Below are positions 15,485-23,309 of a stretch of 64,000 nucleotides of DNA, in pieces. Position 1 is the first letter of the stretch; the number at the start of each line of letters is the position of its first letter. The notes under the pieces were generated by a model, which worked only from the letters and a program-made list of their open reading frames with translations, ran no database searches and had not been told where the DNA came from. The position numbers and the translations under genes are program-made. Source of the stretch: Rikenellaceae bacterium (lineage in GTDB: Bacteria > Bacteroidota > Bacteroidia > Bacteroidales > Rikenellaceae); contig SUZJ01000002.1 in NCBI GenBank assembly GCA_015059945.1, positions 1 to 64,000 on the forward strand, in the 5' to 3' direction.

Positions 15485-15540
15485 ACCGACCTGAGTCCTT
15501 AGGGTCATTAAGGACTTTAAGGTCATTAAGGGCCTTAAAG
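15485..15540. repeat. TTAAGG spacer repeat
   Basis: ACCGACCTGAGTCCTTAGG is followed by GTCATTAAGGACTTTAAGG-type units; this is the same module as at 62,008-62,066 without the GTCTAACG part. Confidence 0.6.
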
Positions 15541-15544
15541 AAAA

Positions 15545-15587
15545 TCCTATAACTCTTATATTTCCTATTACTCTTATTGCTCCTATA
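15545..15587. repeat. CTCCTAT short tandem repeat
   Basis: Degenerate TCCTATAACTCTTAT-type units, similar to 10,319-10,356. Confidence 0.45.
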
Positions 15588-15619
15588 ATTTTCAATTTTC
15601 AACTTTCAATTCTCAATTC
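15588..15619. repeat. GARAATT heptamer array overlapping the S41 protease stop
   Basis: AATTTTC/AATTCTC units end inside the last codons of the S41 protease gene, which reads GIEN and stop. Confidence 0.75.
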
Positions 15620-17216
15620 CCAGTAAGGCGTTATACCTTGCCTTGTCGGCTATGATGCTCATAGCTTGGCCGTAGGTGGGCTCAAAGTGGTTGTTGGCGG
15701 TGCGTATGTAGCCCTCCACGCCCCACAGGGCCGAGGCCAGAGCCCCCTTGATGTAGTGGCCCAGCAGCTCGCGACTGTCGGCCATACTCTCCTCCACCTG
15801 CTCAATCCCCGCCTCGGTACCCATAGCTATGGCCTTGTCTATCAGCTCGGTGCTTACATTGTAGCCCTCGATGAAGCTCTCCACAGTAGGGTAGGCCGAG
15901 CGCAACTCTTCGAGCCCCTCGACAAATAGTTCGTGTGCCAAGCGGGTGGTTATCATCTGCTGATTGAGCATATTGGCGTAGGTGTAGTTCTTGGTGGTGT
16001 CGTGGTCGATGTAGACATCGGGCGTAATACCACCACCGCCCAACACTGTTCGACCATTCCGCAAGGTCTTGTACTTGGGTGCCACCACCGCCAGCGAGTC
16101 GCGATACCTCTTGTCGGTCATCCTTTTGGCGTGGTCGAAGTAGTATTCGGCCGAGTGCCCCTTCTCGAAGGGCCTCTGTATGCACCTACCACTGGGGGTA
16201 TAGTAGTGGCTGGTGGTTATGCGCAGTGCCGAGCCGTCGTCCATCATCACCTGCTTCTGCACCAACCCCTTGCCAAACGACTGACGCCCCACTATCACAG
16301 CCCTGTCGTAGTCTTGCAACGCTCCTGCCACCAGCTCGCTGGCCGAGGCCGAGTAGTCGTCAATCAGCACCACCAAGGGCCCCGTGGTGTACTTGCCTTT
16401 GGTCTTGGAGTAGTGGTTGTAGGTCTGCTCGGTGCGGCCGCTTGTCGATGTTATGAGCGTGTTGCGGGGCAGGAAGAAGCCCGCAAGGTCTATGCCCGCT
16501 TTGAGCAGTCCACCGCCATTGCCCCTCAGGTCGAGTATAAACCCCTCGATGGGCCCCAAGCTGTCAAAAGCCTTGCGGAACTCGGCCATAGTGTTTTCGG
16601 CAAAGCGGTTTACCTTTATGTAGCCTATATTATATAAGGTATAGGCGGCATCTATTGTCGAGATGGGTATCTCGGCTCTGCTGAGCTCTATGCTGTGCTC
16701 TTTCGAGTAGTCCTCGCTGCGTTTGCTCACTGTAAGGGTTATGGGCGCACCCACCTTGCCCCTCACCAGCGTAGTGAGCGAGTCGGGCTCCAAGCTTCCT
16801 ACGGCCTTATTGCCATCTATGGCTACAATCTTGTCGCCCTCGGCCAGACCTGCCTCGGCTGCGGGCGAACCATCGATGGTAGAGATTACATACAGCTCGC
16901 CCCCAACAGTGCCAAAGCTCACGCCAATACCGCCAAACGAACCCTCAAAGACCTCCAAGTCTTTCTTCAACTCGTCGGCCGTCAAGTAGGCCGAGTGGGG
17001 GTCGAGCGTAGCCAGAGTGCTGCGTATGGCCTCTTCGACCAGTGTGCTGTTGTCCAACTGGTCTACATAGAGCGAGTTGAGGTAGTAGTAGAACGAGCCA
17101 AACTTCTCCAAATCCTTCTGGAAACTCTGGCCGCTCACCACGCCCACAGACAAAAGGGTGGTTGCAACTGCTGCAACCACCGCCATTAGTCTGCTATGTA
17201 AGCTCTTGTTAGTCAA
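15606..17216 (-). CDS. S41-family carboxy-terminal processing peptidase with PDZ domain
   Basis: This exported 536-residue protease has a signal peptide (about 1-30, ending SGQ), a short helical region, a PDZ domain (about 95-165, GGIGVSFG...EAGLAEGDKI) and the S41 catalytic domain. The predicted serine/lysine dyad is S291 in DDYSASASEL and K316 in RQSFGKGLVQ; the 25-residue spacing equals that of E. coli Prc. It probably trims or degrades envelope proteins in the periplasm. The C-terminal ~150 residues are helical. Its stop codon is supplied by a heptamer repeat. Confidence 0.92.
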   Translation of the reverse strand: MTNKSLHSRLMAVVAAVATTLLSVGVVSGQSFQKDLEKFGSFYYYLNSLYVDQLDNSTLVEEAIRSTLATLDPHSAYLTADELKKDLEVFEGSFGGIGVSFGTVGGELYVISTIDGSPAAEAGLAEGDKIVAIDGNKAVGSLEPDSLTTLVRGKVGAPITLTVSKRSEDYSKEHSIELSRAEIPISTIDAAYTLYNIGYIKVNRFAENTMAEFRKAFDSLGPIEGFILDLRGNGGGLLKAGIDLAGFFLPRNTLITSTSGRTEQTYNHYSKTKGKYTTGPLVVLIDDYSASASELVAGALQDYDRAVIVGRQSFGKGLVQKQVMMDDGSALRITTSHYYTPSGRCIQRPFEKGHSAEYYFDHAKRMTDKRYRDSLAVVAPKYKTLRNGRTVLGGGGITPDVYIDHDTTKNYTYANMLNQQMITTRLAHELFVEGLEELRSAYPTVESFIEGYNVSTELIDKAIAMGTEAGIEQVEESMADSRELLGHYIKGALASALWGVEGYIRTANNHFEPTYGQAMSIIADKARYNALLGIEN

Positions 17217-17234
17217 TCTTCTTTTCCTATAATT

Positions 17235-17280
17235 CCCCCTCTAAGTTAGAGGGGGTGCCCGTTAGGGTGGGGGCGTGTGT
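17235..17280 (+). repeat. Half-element (type A double hairpin)
   Basis: A unit like 340-384, between hisS and the S41 protease gene; the second hairpin is GCCC-GTTA-GGGT with a wobble pair. Confidence 0.72.
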
Positions 17281-17330
17281 AAAAAAAACATACCGCCTCG
17301 CCAAGCCCCAGGGTGTGTGTTTGAACTGCC

Positions 17331-18689
17331 CTATGCCAATACCTTGGCCAAGTCGGCAAAGGCTACCTTCTGCTGTTCGCCTGCGGCCATATTCTTCACA
17401 GTAGCCACGCCCTCCAAGCGCTCGCTCTCGCCAACTATTACAACGTAGGGTATGGCCCTTTTATTGGCATACTCCATCTGTTTTTTCATCTTGGCCGCCT
17501 CGGGATATATGTCGCTCTGTATACCTGCCTGGCGCAACTGTTTGAGCAACTGCATCGAAGCCTTCTGCTCCTCGCCACCAAAGTTGATGAGCAATACCTT
17601 GGTAGTCATCTGAGCCTCCTCGGGGAACAGCCCCAGGCCCAACATCACGTCATAGATGCGGTCGGCACCAAACGAAATGCCCACACCACTGGTATTGGGC
17701 AGACCGAAGATGCCCGTCAGGTCGTCGTAGCGACCGCCACCGCAGATGCTGCCAATCTGGAAGTCTTTGGCCTTCACCTCAAAGATAGCGCCCGTGTAGT
17801 AGTTCAAGCCGCGTGCCAACGAGAGGTCCAACTCAATGTCGAGCGTCGAGCCGTAGGTGGCAATGTGGCCAAAGAGCTCCTCTACCTCATCAACACCTTT
17901 CAAACCCGTTTCGCTGCCGGCCAGTATCTGGCGCAACTGGGCCAACTTCTCGGCTGTGGTGCCTTCGAGAGTCAAGATGGGGCGCAACTTAGCAACAGCC
18001 TCGGGCTCGATGCCGCGCTCGGCCAGCTCTGCCTCTACGTTCTCCATACCAATCTTGTCCAACTTGTCGATTGCTACGGTAATATCTATCATCTTGTCGG
18101 CGTGGCCAATAGCCTCGGCAATACCGAAGAGAATTTTGCGGTTGTTGATTTTCAGCACCACAGCAATGCCCAACCTGCGGAATACCTCCTCTACAATCTC
18201 TACCAACTCGGCCTCGTAGAGCAACGAGCGGCTGCCAATGGCATCGACGTCGCACTGGTAGAACTCTCTGTAACGACCTTTCTGGGGCCTGTCGGCACGC
18301 CATACGGGCTGTACCTGGTAGCGCTTAAAGGGGAAGGCAATCTCGTTTTGATGCTGCACCACAAAGCGGGCGAAGGGTACGGTCAGGTCGTAACGCAAAC
18401 CCTTCTCGCACAGTTTGGTGGCCAGAGCGTTGGGGTTGCCCTCAATCTGCTCGGGGGTAACTTTCTCCATAAAGTTGCCCGAGTTGAGTATCTTGAATAG
18501 CAGTTTGTCGCCCTCTTCGCCATACTTGCCCATCAGAGTCGATAGGTTCTCCATTGCGGGGGTTTCGAGTGGAGCGTAGCCGTAGGTGCGGAAAACGCTC
18601 TTGATGGTGTCGAACATATAGTTTCGCCTTGTCATCTCTACGGGCGAAAAGTCCCTTGTTCCCTTTGGTATGCTTGGTTTTTGTGCCAT
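17331..18689 (-). CDS. hisS: Histidyl-tRNA synthetase
   Basis: This class II synthetase charges tRNA-His. The 452-residue product starts [20 protein letters not shown]. It has [11 protein letters not shown] near residues 99-109, the motif 2 block [19 protein letters not shown] near 131-149, and the histidine-specific [14 protein letters not shown] and GGGRYDDL segments. The C-terminal ~100 residues form the anticodon-binding domain ([14 protein letters not shown] onward). Heptamer repeats and a half-element separate it from its neighbours on both sides. Confidence 0.96.
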   Translation of the reverse strand: MAQKPSIPKGTRDFSPVEMTRRNYMFDTIKSVFRTYGYAPLETPAMENLSTLMGKYGEEGDKLLFKILNSGNFMEKVTPEQIEGNPNALATKLCEKGLRYDLTVPFARFVVQHQNEIAFPFKRYQVQPVWRADRPQKGRYREFYQCDVDAIGSRSLLYEAELVEIVEEVFRRLGIAVVLKINNRKILFGIAEAIGHADKMIDITVAIDKLDKIGMENVEAELAERGIEPEAVAKLRPILTLEGTTAEKLAQLRQILAGSETGLKGVDEVEELFGHIATYGSTLDIELDLSLARGLNYYTGAIFEVKAKDFQIGSICGGGRYDDLTGIFGLPNTSGVGISFGADRIYDVMLGLGLFPEEAQMTTKVLLINFGGEEQKASMQLLKQLRQAGIQSDIYPEAAKMKKQMEYANKRAIPYVVIVGESERLEGVATVKNMAAGEQQKVAFADLAKVLA

Positions 18690-18697
18690 ATCTTATT

Positions 18698-18739
18698 AAA
18701 TTGAGAATTGAGAATTGAGAATTGAGAATTGAGAATTTT
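18698..18739. repeat. GARAATT heptamer array
   Basis: Five near-perfect GAGAATT units, the cleanest long array in the window, sit just upstream of hisS. Two small hairpins (TATGCCTTCGGCATA at about 18,741 and ACGCCAAAGGCGT at about 18,769) follow. Confidence 0.85.
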
Positions 18740-18784
18740 GGTATGCCTTCGGCATATTCTTATATGCTACGCCAAAGGCGTACC

Positions 18785-18818
18785 TCAATTTTCCATTTTT
18801 AATTTTCTATCAATTTTC
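18785..18818. repeat. GARAATT-like array overlapping the ettA stop
   Basis: AATTTTC-like units run into the ettA 3' end, which reads KLIEN and stop. Confidence 0.6.
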
Positions 18819-20475
18819 TGTACTTGACGCGGTGGGGGGTAGTGTCGATACCCTGGGCCTTCTTGTGCTCTTCGTACTCGCTGTACGAGCCCTCGAAGTA
18901 GACCACTCGGCCATCGTCCTCAAACGAGAGGATGTGGGTTGCAACCCTGTCGAGGAACCACCTGTCGTGCGAGATTACCACCGCACAACCTGCAAAGTTC
19001 TCCAAACCCTCTTCCAGAGCACGCAGGGTGTTTACGTCGATATCATTCGTAGGCTCGTCGAGCAGCAATACGTTGCCCTCCTCTTTCAAGGCTAGCGCCA
19101 AGTGCAAGCGGTTGCGCTCGCCACCCGACAGCACACCGCACTTCTTCTCTTGGTCGGCACCGCTGAAATTGAACCTACCCACATAGGCGCGAGCGTTAAT
19201 CTGGCGGTTGCCGAGGGTGATGAGCTCGCTGTTCTGCGAGATTACCTCAAATACGGTCTTCTCGGGGTCGATGCTCTTGTGCTGCTGGTCTACATAGGCG
19301 AGCTTTACTGTCTCGCCAATCTTGAACGAGCCGCTGGTGGGCTGCTCGAGCCCCATAATCATACGGAACAGAGTGGTCTTACCCGTACCGTTGGCACCAA
19401 TCACACCCACAATACCTGCGGGGGGCAGCACAAAGTTCAAGCCCTCGTAGAGCACTCTGTCGCCAAAGGCTTTCGACACATCCTGAGCCTCTATAACCAC
19501 ATTGCCCAGACGTGGACCGTTGGGGATGTAGATTTCGAGCTTCTCCTCTTTCTGCTTGGTATCTTCGTTGAGCATCTTGTCGTAGGCCCCCAGACGGGCT
19601 TTGCTCTTGGCGTGACGGGCTTTGGGGCTCATACGCACCCACTCCAACTCGCGCTCCAATGCCTTGCGACGCTTGCTCTCCTGCTTCTCTTCCATTGCCA
19701 GTCGGTTGCTCTTCTGCTCCAACCAGCTCGAATAGTTGCCCTTCCAGGGGATACCCTCGCCTCGGTCGAGCTCCAAAATCCAGCCAGCCACGTTGTCGAG
19801 GAAGTAACGGTCGTGGGTTACGGCAATTACGGTACCCTTGTACTGGTTGAGGTGCTGCTCGAGCCAGTCGATACTCTCGGCATCGAGGTGGTTGGTAGGC
19901 TCGTCAAGCAATAGCACGTCGGGCTCTTGGAGCAACAGACGGCATAGGGCCACACGCCTGCGCTCGCCACCCGAGAGGGTTGCCACATTGCGGTCGGGCT
20001 CGGGACAACGCAGGGCATCCATTGCGCGCTCCAAGGTGGCATCAATCTCCCAACCGTTTACGTTGTCTATGGCCTCGGTCAACTCGCCCTGACGCTCGAT
20101 GAGCTTGGCCATCTGGTCGTCATCCATAGGCTCCATAAACTTGGCGTTAATCTCTTCGTACTCTTTCAGCAGGGCTACGGTCTGTGCGCACCCTTCCTCT
20201 ACGATTTCGCGTACGGTCTTGGTGTCGTCGAGCTGTGGCTCTTGTTCGAGATAGCCCACCGAGTAGCCGGGCGAGAATACCACTTCGCCTTGGAAACTCT
20301 TGTCCAGTCCTGCGATAATCTTCATCAGGGTAGATTTACCCGAGCCGTTCAAGCCCACGATACCGATTTTGGCGCCGTAGAAGAACGACAGATAGATGTT
20401 GTTGAGTATTTTGCGATTGTTGTTGAGCACCTTGCTTACGCCCACCATCGAGAATATAATTTTTTCGTCTGCCAT
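18799..20475 (-). CDS. ettA: Energy-dependent translational throttle protein EttA (ABC-F)
   Basis: EttA is a cytosolic ABC-F ATPase that binds the ribosomal E site and gates the first elongation step according to energy state. The 558 residues carry two ABC domains: Walker A GLNGSGKST with LSGGERRR and LLLDEPTNHLD in the first, and GANGTGKT with LSGGERNR and LLLDEPTNDID in the second. Between them lies the arm/linker helix region (residues ~240-300, with KARHAKSKARLGAYDKML). The length and the lack of transmembrane segments exclude a transporter. A TATCTTTG core lies 32 bases upstream. Confidence 0.95.
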   Translation of the reverse strand: MADEKIIFSMVGVSKVLNNNRKILNNIYLSFFYGAKIGIVGLNGSGKSTLMKIIAGLDKSFQGEVVFSPGYSVGYLEQEPQLDDTKTVREIVEEGCAQTVALLKEYEEINAKFMEPMDDDQMAKLIERQGELTEAIDNVNGWEIDATLERAMDALRCPEPDRNVATLSGGERRRVALCRLLLQEPDVLLLDEPTNHLDAESIDWLEQHLNQYKGTVIAVTHDRYFLDNVAGWILELDRGEGIPWKGNYSSWLEQKSNRLAMEEKQESKRRKALERELEWVRMSPKARHAKSKARLGAYDKMLNEDTKQKEEKLEIYIPNGPRLGNVVIEAQDVSKAFGDRVLYEGLNFVLPPAGIVGVIGANGTGKTTLFRMIMGLEQPTSGSFKIGETVKLAYVDQQHKSIDPEKTVFEVISQNSELITLGNRQINARAYVGRFNFSGADQEKKCGVLSGGERNRLHLALALKEEGNVLLLDEPTNDIDVNTLRALEEGLENFAGCAVVISHDRWFLDRVATHILSFEDDGRVVYFEGSYSEYEEHKKAQGIDTTPHRVKYRKLIEN

Positions 20476-20506
20476 AGCTTATGGTTTAGTTTGTTCACAT
20501 TTGGCA

Positions 20507-20514
20507 CAAAGATA
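20507..20514 (-). promoter_or_regulatory. Promoter -7 element for ettA
   Basis: The minus strand reads TATCTTTG, 31 bases upstream of the ettA start. Confidence 0.6.
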
Positions 20515-20521
20515 AGAAAAG

Positions 20522-20548
20522 GAATGGAGAATTGAAAATGGAAAATTG
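20522..20548. repeat. GARAATT heptamer array
   Basis: Three GARAATT-like units lie between the ettA promoter and the composite element. Confidence 0.6.
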
Positions 20549-20549
20549 G

Positions 20550-20694
20550 CAGACCTCCTCGGTTGCTGTGCAACCACTCCCCCTAACTCAGGGGGAGAGA
20601 AGTTGTGGAGCAGAGGAAAACCACAACAAATATCCACCCACTACCACTCCTCCCCTAAGTTAGGGGAGGTGTCGCGAAGCGACGGAGGGGTCTG
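20550..20694. repeat. Composite double-hairpin element, copy 2 (145 bp)
   Basis: The left half (20,550-20,597) starts CAGACCTCC and the right half (20,649-20,694) ends GGAGGGGTCTG, making an inverted pair. Outer hairpin stems are GGTTGC/GCAACC and GTCGC/GCGAC, different from other copies yet complementary. The longer centre holds its own 7-bp stem GTTGTGG/CCACAAC (20,602-20,627). Confidence 0.85.
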
Positions 20695-20727
20695 TAAATA
20701 TCCATTTCGGTTGGTTAGTGGGGGCAT

Positions 20728-20752
20728 AAAAAAGTGCACCCCGAAGGGTGCA
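20728..20752 (-). terminator. Intrinsic terminator of the rubrerythrin gene
   Basis: On the minus strand GTGCACCC-TTCG-GGGTGCAC is followed by TTTTTTATG, 24 bases past the stop codon. Confidence 0.92.
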
Positions 20753-20755
20753 CCA

Positions 20756-20778
20756 TAATTTTCAATTTTCAATTTTTA
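20756..20778. repeat. GARAATT heptamer array at the rubrerythrin stop
   Basis: Three AATTTTC units lie between the rubrerythrin stop codon and its terminator. Confidence 0.7.
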
Positions 20779-21351
20779 GAAGTTGTCTTTCAGAGGCTCG
20801 AAGTACGCCTGGGGGTGCAGACAGGCGGGGCAGGCTTTGGGGGCCTCTTTGCCTACATAGATGTAGCCGCAGTTGCGACACTGCCAAGTTATCTCGTCTT
20901 TGCGCAGGAACACCTCGCCGTCGGCCACGCGAGCGTAGAGTGCGCGGTAACGCTTCTCGTGATAGGCCTCTACCTTTGCGATGTTGCGGAATGCTGTTGC
21001 TACGGCAGGGAAACCCTCCTCGTCGGCAATGGCTGCGAACTGTGGATAGAGTACCTCCCACTCTTCGTTTTCACCTGCGGCTGCGGCTTCGAGGTTAGCT
21101 GCGGTGTCGCCGATGATGCCAGCAGGGTATGCTGCGGTAATCTCCACCATACCGCCTTCGAGGAATTTGAAGAACCTCTTTGCGTGCTCTTTTTCCTGCT
21201 CGGCAGTTTCCATAAAGATTGCAGCTATCTGCTCGAATCCCTCTTTTTTGGCTTGTGATGCGAAGAAGGTGTAACGGCTGCGTGCTTGGCTTTCGCCTGC
21301 GAATGCTTTCAGTAGGTTTTGCTCGGTGAGTGTACCTTTGATTGTTGCCAT
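20776..21351 (-). CDS. Rubrerythrin
   Basis: This 191-residue cytosolic protein reduces hydrogen peroxide through a diiron centre and a rubredoxin-type iron site. The N-terminal ferritin-like domain has AFAGESQARSRYTFFASQA and TAEQEKEHAKRFFKFL, with iron-ligand ExxH motifs (KEHAK and EAYHEKRY). The C-terminal rubredoxin part shows CRNCGYIYVG and CPACLHPQAYF, supplying four cysteines. The frame extends upstream to 21,558, but a TAGCTTTG promoter at 21,405-21,412 and homology place the start at ATG 21,351. It fits an anaerobe's peroxide defence, alongside oxyR later in the window. Confidence 0.95.
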   Translation of the reverse strand: MATIKGTLTEQNLLKAFAGESQARSRYTFFASQAKKEGFEQIAAIFMETAEQEKEHAKRFFKFLEGGMVEITAAYPAGIIGDTAANLEAAAAGENEEWEVLYPQFAAIADEEGFPAVATAFRNIAKVEAYHEKRYRALYARVADGEVFLRKDEITWQCRNCGYIYVGKEAPKACPACLHPQAYFEPLKDNF

Positions 21352-21404
21352 AGTTGTAGTGTGTTTTTGTGTGTTGTTTTTTTTGAGTTGGTTTATGGTT
21401 AGTA

Positions 21405-21412
21405 CAAAGCTA
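21405..21412 (-). promoter_or_regulatory. Promoter -7 element for rubrerythrin
   Basis: The minus strand reads TAGCTTTG, 53 bases upstream of the start. It lies inside the extended open frame, which helps fix the start codon. Confidence 0.55.
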
Positions 21413-21519
21413 CAATTTTTTTGCCAAAGGTGTATACACTTGTGCTGCTTTTTTTCTGCGCCGTTGGCGCAGCCCACCCGCCCCGCTCGTAGCACCTTGC
21501 GCTCCGAGCTCCCTGAAAT

Positions 21520-21562
21520 GGTAGATGCCAACCGCCTACCTTGCGGTAGTCGTGGCAAGACG
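21520..21562 (+). repeat. 43-bp hairpin element, left copy flanking cassette 2
   Basis: GGTAGATGCCAACCG and AGTCGTGGCAAGACG flank a CTACC-TTGC-GGTAG hairpin. The inverted partner at 23,138-23,181 matches outside the loop, except that the third stem pair is A-T here and G-C there. An outer stem GCC(A)AC/GTGGC can also form. It lies just beyond the cassette 2 terminator. Confidence 0.8.
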
Positions 21563-21566
21563 GTGT

Positions 21567-21601
21567 AAAAAAACAGCCCGACCGATTAAGGCCGAGCTGT
21601 T
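21567..21601 (-). terminator. Intrinsic terminator of cassette 2
   Basis: On the minus strand AACAGCTCG pairs with CGGGCTGTT (one wobble) around a loop, followed by a T-run. Confidence 0.8.
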
Positions 21602-21627
21602 GAAAGATTGTGGTAGTATTGTTACTA

Positions 21628-22917
21628 CTAGATTTTCTCAATCTTAGTCGATGAGAAGGTCTTGTTGATAGAGATTTTGTAGGTACCTGCTGCCTTGATT
21701 TGGAAGTTGCCATCGCTACCTTCCTGAATGAGGTTGCCACCTGCAGAAATCCAACCAACGCTAGTGCCATATCCGTGGGCATTGCCCCAATCGGCATATT
21801 TACGAATCTTGTACTGGTCATTAGCCGCTACGGTTACGATTGCCTCAAACCAATCACCATTCAAGTACATAGGAACATCGGTTCTCCAAGCTGAGCCCTC
21901 AAAGCTACCAATAAGACCTACGAATGTCAAGTTGTCTTGTTTGGTCTTTGAGATAAAGCACCTGTTGTCAGCGGTATAGTAGCAGTAATAAGTGCCAACT
22001 TCTGCTATTATCATATTGCTTCCACTTGTGCTAAGCGAAGACCATGAATCAAGAGTGTAAGTGCCTCCATACCAGTTGCCTCCATTGTTGAACTTAATTT
22101 CTGTATTCTTTGTGGTTGTCTTAATCTTAGCATAAGAAATCAAGTTGCCTGCATCGTACATAGTTACGCCATCACCCCAGCTATCAAAACTGCCCTTAAC
22201 TATCGGGCCAGTTGCAGCACCCAGATAACCCAAGTTGAAAATCTTGAAACCCCAATTACCATTTACCTTGGCATCGAGAGTAGCTTCTTTAACAGTTTCA
22301 TCGTTAATCTTATACGAAACATTGATTTCGCTTGCATAAGCGTTTTCAAGATTTATCCAATACTCGCCATTTGCGGGCAGTACGAGCGACTCGGGAGCAA
22401 TATCATCCCCCCCATCGTAGTAATCGCAGTAGAGAGTTACAGCGTCGGCACCGGTAGTGCAGTGGATAACGTAGTTGCTGAGCGAAAGGGTAACATCACC
22501 ATCGATCTTATTCTGGAACTTGAAATATGCAGCCTCGCCAAATGTATCGTACCTCCAGCTAGCTACTTGCAAGTCATCTCCTGTTTTGTTGGTGATGGTA
22601 ACAGAATAGTTGTTGACAATCTCCGAAAGACCCTCGCCCTCGCCGGTGAAGGTGTAGGGATTCTCAGGGGTGTTGGTGAACTCGAATATATTCATATTAT
22701 AATCCAAGTAGAGAGTCTCGTTGCCCTCGAATACAAAGCTGGCCTCGCCATTCTCTACGCCACCCAATGCGATACGGGTGTTGTCGTCAAACGATACGGT
22801 GAACGAAACTACATCGTTCTGAGTGCCGGGGGTGATGTTCTCATCAACCTCGTTCTGGCAAGCTACTGCGCCCAAAGCTACAATAGCACTTGCGATAAAA
22901 TAAAAAATCTTTTTCAT
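21628..22917 (-). CDS. Fimbrillin/SusE-like surface lipoprotein, cassette 2
   Basis: The 429-residue lipoprotein is a paralogue of 7,369-8,706. Their signal peptides match closely (MKKIFYFIASAIVALGAVAC, Cys20) and continue QNEVDENITPG against QNDVEENVTPG; the acidic residues suggest surface export. The N-terminal half contains DDNTRIALGG, a fimbrillin-like segment. The C-terminal domain (LIGSFEGSAW...YKIRKYADWGNAHGYG...TYKISINK) is the same SusE/SusF-like module that closes cassette 1. The middle regions differ. It starts 44 bases after the peptide gene, has its own terminator, and the cassette lies between inverted hairpin elements. Confidence 0.78.
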   Translation of the reverse strand: MKKIFYFIASAIVALGAVACQNEVDENITPGTQNDVVSFTVSFDDNTRIALGGVENGEASFVFEGNETLYLDYNMNIFEFTNTPENPYTFTGEGEGLSEIVNNYSVTITNKTGDDLQVASWRYDTFGEAAYFKFQNKIDGDVTLSLSNYVIHCTTGADAVTLYCDYYDGGDDIAPESLVLPANGEYWINLENAYASEINVSYKINDETVKEATLDAKVNGNWGFKIFNLGYLGAATGPIVKGSFDSWGDGVTMYDAGNLISYAKIKTTTKNTEIKFNNGGNWYGGTYTLDSWSSLSTSGSNMIIAEVGTYYCYYTADNRCFISKTKQDNLTFVGLIGSFEGSAWRTDVPMYLNGDWFEAIVTVAANDQYKIRKYADWGNAHGYGTSVGWISAGGNLIQEGSDGNFQIKAAGTYKISINKTFSSTKIEKI

Positions 22918-22961
22918 TTCTTCTTTTCTTCTTTTTGCTGTTGTTAAACTTTGGGTTTGTA

Positions 22962-23090
22962 CTACCAGTCTACGTCCTCGTAAGCGGCGTTACGGAGTCC
23001 GAAGGTTGCACTCTCGGTGCTCATTGCGATGCCCTGCTCGATAGCTACCTCTACGAGCTCGATTGTGGGCTGATTGTAAGTTTTTTTCAT
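22962..23090 (-). CDS. 42-residue MKKTY-type peptide, cassette 2
   Basis: The gene (ATG at 23,088-23,090, TAG at 22,962) encodes MKKTYNQPTIELVEVAIEQG, then IAMSTES, and ends EDVDW. Compared with the 45-residue peptide at 7,192 it keeps MKKTY, Pro8, the (V/I)E-x-GIA-x-ST block, an acidic tail and the terminal Trp. There is no signal sequence. Its 5' leader contains the right-hand copy of the hairpin element, and a well-spaced promoter lies at 23,217-23,248. The function is unknown. Possibilities include a leader or regulatory peptide or a precursor of a modified peptide, but no maturation enzyme is adjacent. Confidence 0.72.
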   Translation of the reverse strand: MKKTYNQPTIELVEVAIEQGIAMSTESATFGLRNAAYEDVDW

Positions 23091-23137
23091 TTTTGTTGTT
23101 TAGTTTGTTTGGTTTATGTTTGTGTTTTGTTTTGTGT

Positions 23138-23181
23138 CGTCTTGCCACGACTGCCGAGTAGGCAGGCGGTTGGCATCTACC
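23138..23181 (-). repeat. 44-bp hairpin element, right copy flanking cassette 2
   Basis: This is the inverted copy of 21,520-21,562. On the minus strand the inner hairpin is CTGCC-TACTC-GGCAG, with identical 15- and 18-base flanks. It falls in the 5' leader of the cassette 2 transcript, about 35 bases downstream of the promoter core. Confidence 0.8.
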
Positions 23182-23216
23182 GCTCTTCTCGTTGAGCTCT
23201 TGCGCTTTCTCGGGCG

Positions 23217-23248
23217 CAAAGATATACCAATTTTATTATACAGACAAA
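23217..23248 (-). promoter_or_regulatory. Promoter of cassette 2
   Basis: On the minus strand TTTG (23,245-23,248) and TATCTTTG (23,217-23,224) are separated by 20 bases, a textbook Bacteroidetes -33/-7 pair. Confidence 0.72.
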
Positions 23249-23284
23249 AAAATGGGGACGAATTGTGAGTAAATTCATCCCCAA
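23246..23284 (-). terminator. Intrinsic terminator of fabG
   Basis: On the minus strand TGGGGATGAATT pairs imperfectly with AATTCGTCCCCA and is followed by a 7-base T-run, 25 bases past the fabG stop. The T-run overlaps the -33 word of the cassette 2 promoter. Confidence 0.75.
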
Positions 23285-23309
23285 TGGTATGAAATTCTGG
23301 CCGAGTGGT

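Noticed and set aside
21520-23181. Invertible phase-variation segment
   Set aside because: Inverted repeats enclose the cassette, but no invertase is visible, the arms are interrupted, and the promoter lies outside the repeats. I keep the element as unexplained rather than call it a switch.
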